From NCBI GenBank assembly GCA_027484495.1, contig JAIXSW010000385.1:1-7677 (forward strand): 7,677 bases of DNA, given 5' to 3'. The notes under the pieces are model-generated. The model was not told where the DNA came from. It made no database searches and saw only the letters and a list, made by a program, of their open reading frames with translations. The DNA is from Gammaproteobacteria bacterium. GTDB taxonomy: Bacteria; Pseudomonadota; Gammaproteobacteria; Enterobacterales; Alteromonadaceae. This document shows, one piece after another, positions 6,377 to 7,677 of the stretch. The position numbers and the translations under genes are program-made. The stretch's first letter is position 1. Every line of letters begins with the position of its first letter.

Positions 6377-6416
6377 CGCATTAGTTATTCTAATTGGTTG
6401 AGGCAATTTTTCTAGT

Positions 6417-6445
6417 TTGAAGTAAATATTCTAAATCTCTAGAAT
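6417..6445 (+). promoter_or_regulatory. Sigma70-type promoter of the putative small RNA
   Basis: TTGAAG (6417-6422) and TAGAAT (6440-6445) are separated by 17 bp on the plus strand, four and five of six consensus bases. Initiation is expected near 6452. It points away from the tol operon and into the hairpin-rich stretch that ends in a terminator at 6597-6621. Confidence 0.6.
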
Positions 6446-6451
6446 GCGCAG

Positions 6452-6621
6452 CGTGTTCTCCACTAGCGCAACGGTCCAGACCGAGGGTTTTGGATTGTAG
6501 TGAAGTTCACAGAGCGATTGGGTAGATGTTCCATCTGCCGGGTTGCTCAACATGTTCCCTGGATTTTTTGAAGTCTTACTTCAACTTGTTGCATTGCCCG
6601 CTCCCTGAGCGGGTTTTTTTT
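6452..6621 (+). ncRNA. Putative small RNA between ruvB and tolQ, of no family I recognise
   Basis: A promoter and a strong terminator bracket about 170 nt on the plus strand, antisense in direction to all the genes here but lying wholly between them. The RNA would fold into several stems: CGGT/ACCG (6472-6483); a long hairpin at 6512-6548 with 16 pairs, one G-G mismatch and loop UUC; a perfect 7-bp stem TTGAAGT-ctt-ACTTCAA (6568-6584); and the terminator stem. Four pairs of the long hairpin are G-U on the plus strand and would be A-C mismatches on the minus strand, so the plus strand is the one that folds. The eight-U tail suits Hfq or ProQ binding. It is not 6S, tmRNA, RNase P RNA, SRP RNA or a CsrB type (only two GGA), and I do not recognise it as Spot 42, RyhB, GcvB or Qrr. 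The start is estimated from the promoter; target and function are unknown. Confidence 0.6.
6597..6621 (+). terminator. Intrinsic terminator of the putative small RNA
   Basis: CCCGCTC (6597-6603) pairs with GAGCGGG (6607-6613) around a 3-nt loop and is followed by eight T (6614-6621). On the minus strand the hairpin is followed by CAATGCAAC, not a T-run, so it terminates only plus-strand transcription and cannot serve ruvB. Confidence 0.9.
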
Positions 6622-6644
6622 GTCTGAAATTCAGCAAATCAAAT

Positions 6645-6678
6645 GGCAATACATTGCCGCTGCGATGCCACAGCAGCG
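6645..6678 (-). terminator. Two small hairpins after ruvB, possible weak terminator
   Basis: Downstream of the ruvB stop on the minus strand are CGCTGC/GCAGCG (6678-6673 with 6663-6658, 9-nt loop) and GGCAAT/ATTGCC (6658-6653 with 6650-6645). The second is followed only by ATTTGATTTG, a poor T-tract. They may slow or end the ruvB transcript or shield its 3' end; a true terminator is uncertain. Confidence 0.3.
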
Positions 6679-6691
6679 TCTCAGAACCTGT

Positions 6692-7677
6692 TCAGGTGTC
6701 TTGCTTTGGCAGATCAAAACCAAAATGACGGTAGGCGTGCGCCGACACAATGCGGCCGCGTGGCGTGCGCTGAATAAAACCTTGCTGGATCAGGTAAGGC
6801 TCAATCACATCTTCAATAGTTTCTTTTTCTTCGCCAATCGCCGCTGCCAGGTTATCGAGGCCGACCGGCCCGCCCATAAACTTCTCGATGATCGCCAGCA
6901 TCAGCTTGCGGTCCATGTAATCAAAGCCATGTGCGTCAACATCAACCATCAACAGCGCCTGATTGGCAATATCCACATCAACCTTGCCCTGTGATTTCAC
7001 TTGCGCGTAGTCGCGCACCCGGCGCAACAAGCGGTTTGCAATACGCGGCGTGCCCCGTGAACGCCTGGCGATCTCTGTCGCAGCGGCCAGATCCAGCGGT
7101 AAATTCAAAAAATCAGCAGAACGCTGCACGATAGTGGCTAGCTCTTCCGTCTTATAAAACTCCAGCCGCTGCACGATACCGAAACGGTCCCGCAGCGGGG
7201 AAGTCAAAGCGCCGGCACGCGTAGTGGCGCCAACCAGCGTAAAAGGCGGCAAATCCAACTTAATCGAGCGTGCCGCCGGTCCTTCGCCAATCATGATATC
7301 CAGCTGATAATCTTCCATCGCCGGGTACAGGATCTCCTCAACCACCGGGCTTAACCGATGGATCTCGTCAATAAACAGCACATCATTGGGTTCGAGATTG
7401 GTTAACAGTGCAGCTAAATCGCCAGCTTTTTCCAGCACAGGTCCAGACGTTTGTTTGATATTTACGCCCATTTCATTGGCGACAATCATCGCCAGCGTGG
7501 TTTTACCTAAACCAGGTGGACCGAAGATAAGTAAATGATCCAGGGGCTCTGCTCTGCCCCGTGCCGCTTCGATAAAAATCGCCATTTGTGCCCGCACATG
7601 GTCCTGACCGGTGTAATCGGCCAGCGACTTGGGCCGGATCGCCCGATCTATGACTTCTTCTTCAATGCGTGCTGTCG
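6692..7677 (-). CDS. ruvB: Holliday junction branch-migration ATPase RuvB, partial (N-terminus beyond right edge)
   Basis: RuvB is the hexameric AAA+ motor that, with RuvA, drives branch migration of Holliday junctions before RuvC cuts them. The frame is open from the window edge to TGA at 6694-6692, giving 327 visible residues; about 10 are missing when compared with E. coli (336). The visible start reads TARIEEEVIDRAIRPKSL. Motifs, by visible residue: Walker A GPPGLGKT (52-59), Walker B LFIDEIH (101-107), sensor I GATTRAG (150-156), the arginine-finger segment LRDRFG (162-167), the sensor II region with RGTPRIANRLLRRVRDYA, and a C-terminal winged helix with GGPVGLDNLAAAIGEE and YLIQQGFIQRTPRGR. 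All key residues are present. ruvA is expected just outside the window, by family synteny only. Confidence 0.98.
   Translation of the reverse strand, partial: TARIEEEVIDRAIRPKSLADYTGQDHVRAQMAIFIEAARGRAEPLDHLLIFGPPGLGKTTLAMIVANEMGVNIKQTSGPVLEKAGDLAALLTNLEPNDVLFIDEIHRLSPVVEEILYPAMEDYQLDIMIGEGPAARSIKLDLPPFTLVGATTRAGALTSPLRDRFGIVQRLEFYKTEELATIVQRSADFLNLPLDLAAATEIARRSRGTPRIANRLLRRVRDYAQVKSQGKVDVDIANQALLMVDVDAHGFDYMDRKLMLAIIEKFMGGPVGLDNLAAAIGEEKETIEDVIEPYLIQQGFIQRTPRGRIVSAHAYRHFGFDLPKQDT

Larger units (their letters stand above)
6104..6416. other. Intergenic stretch upstream of tolQ without a credible gene
   Basis: I see no protein gene here. The only sizeable minus-strand frame (TTG start at 6314, ending at 6003) has no ribosome site and no familiar sequence, and runs into tolQ in another frame. 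The stretch is AT-rich towards its right end and contains two inverted repeats and a possible second tolQ promoter, listed separately. It is the place where ybgC would be expected, but no remnant of it can be read. Confidence 0.6.

Noticed and set aside
6552..6608. 18-codon plus-strand frame inside the putative small RNA (MFPGFFEVLLQLVALPAP), as a hydrophobic type I toxin-like peptide
   Set aside because: There is no good ribosome site before the ATG, and the frame ends inside the terminator hairpin, so it is most simply chance. Ribosome profiling could revive it.
1..7677. CRISPR arrays, insertion sequences, prophage or island boundaries
   Set aside because: No spaced direct repeats, transposase frames, target-site duplications or integrase were seen; the gene content is core.

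Overview
The window looks like a stretch of gammaproteobacterial core chromosome. Every protein gene lies on the minus strand. The best match is an Aeromonadales- or Vibrionales-like organism. This rests on remembered family sequences (TolB of about 450 residues, as in Vibrio, against 430 in E. coli; E. coli-like NadA, TolQ, Pal and RuvB), not on a database search, so the genus is inference.

From right to left, in the direction of transcription, the layout is: ruvB (5' end cut by the window edge); a 660-bp gap without a credible protein gene; the complete Tol-Pal operon tolQ-tolR-tolA-tolB-pal-cpoB; a clear intrinsic terminator; a tRNA-Lys(UUU) gene; and the first 241 codons of nadA, cut by the left edge. 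tolQ/tolR share one base, tolR/tolA are 1 bp apart, and tolA/tolB, tolB/pal and pal/cpoB are separated by 17, 42 and 18 nt with no terminator, so the six genes read as one transcription unit. The order cpoB - tRNA-Lys - nadA matches E. coli, where a lys/val tRNA cluster sits between cpoB and nadA. The ruvB side matches the arrangement in Pseudomonas and similar genomes, but the thioesterase gene ybgC that usually lies between ruvB and tolQ is absent.

The Tol proteins work together. TolQ and TolR form the proton-driven inner-membrane motor, TolA spans the periplasm, TolB is the periplasmic propeller partner, Pal is the outer-membrane lipoprotein that binds peptidoglycan, and CpoB couples the system to septal peptidoglycan synthesis. 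RuvB is the Holliday-junction branch-migration motor. NadA makes quinolinate for NAD.

The most interesting part is the ruvB-tolQ gap. On the plus strand, opposite to all the genes, it holds a sigma70-type promoter (TTGAAG-N17-TAGAAT), about 170 nt of hairpin-rich sequence and a strong terminator ending in eight T. This looks like an undescribed small RNA gene. The same gap has a perfect 10-bp inverted repeat, a second smaller one, and a likely tolQ promoter on the minus strand. Other points of note are a TolB signal peptide that also carries a lipobox-like sequence, an unusually lysine-rich TolA stalk encoded by a long purine/pyrimidine-biased tract, and a 16-bp perfect palindrome between cpoB and tRNA-Lys.
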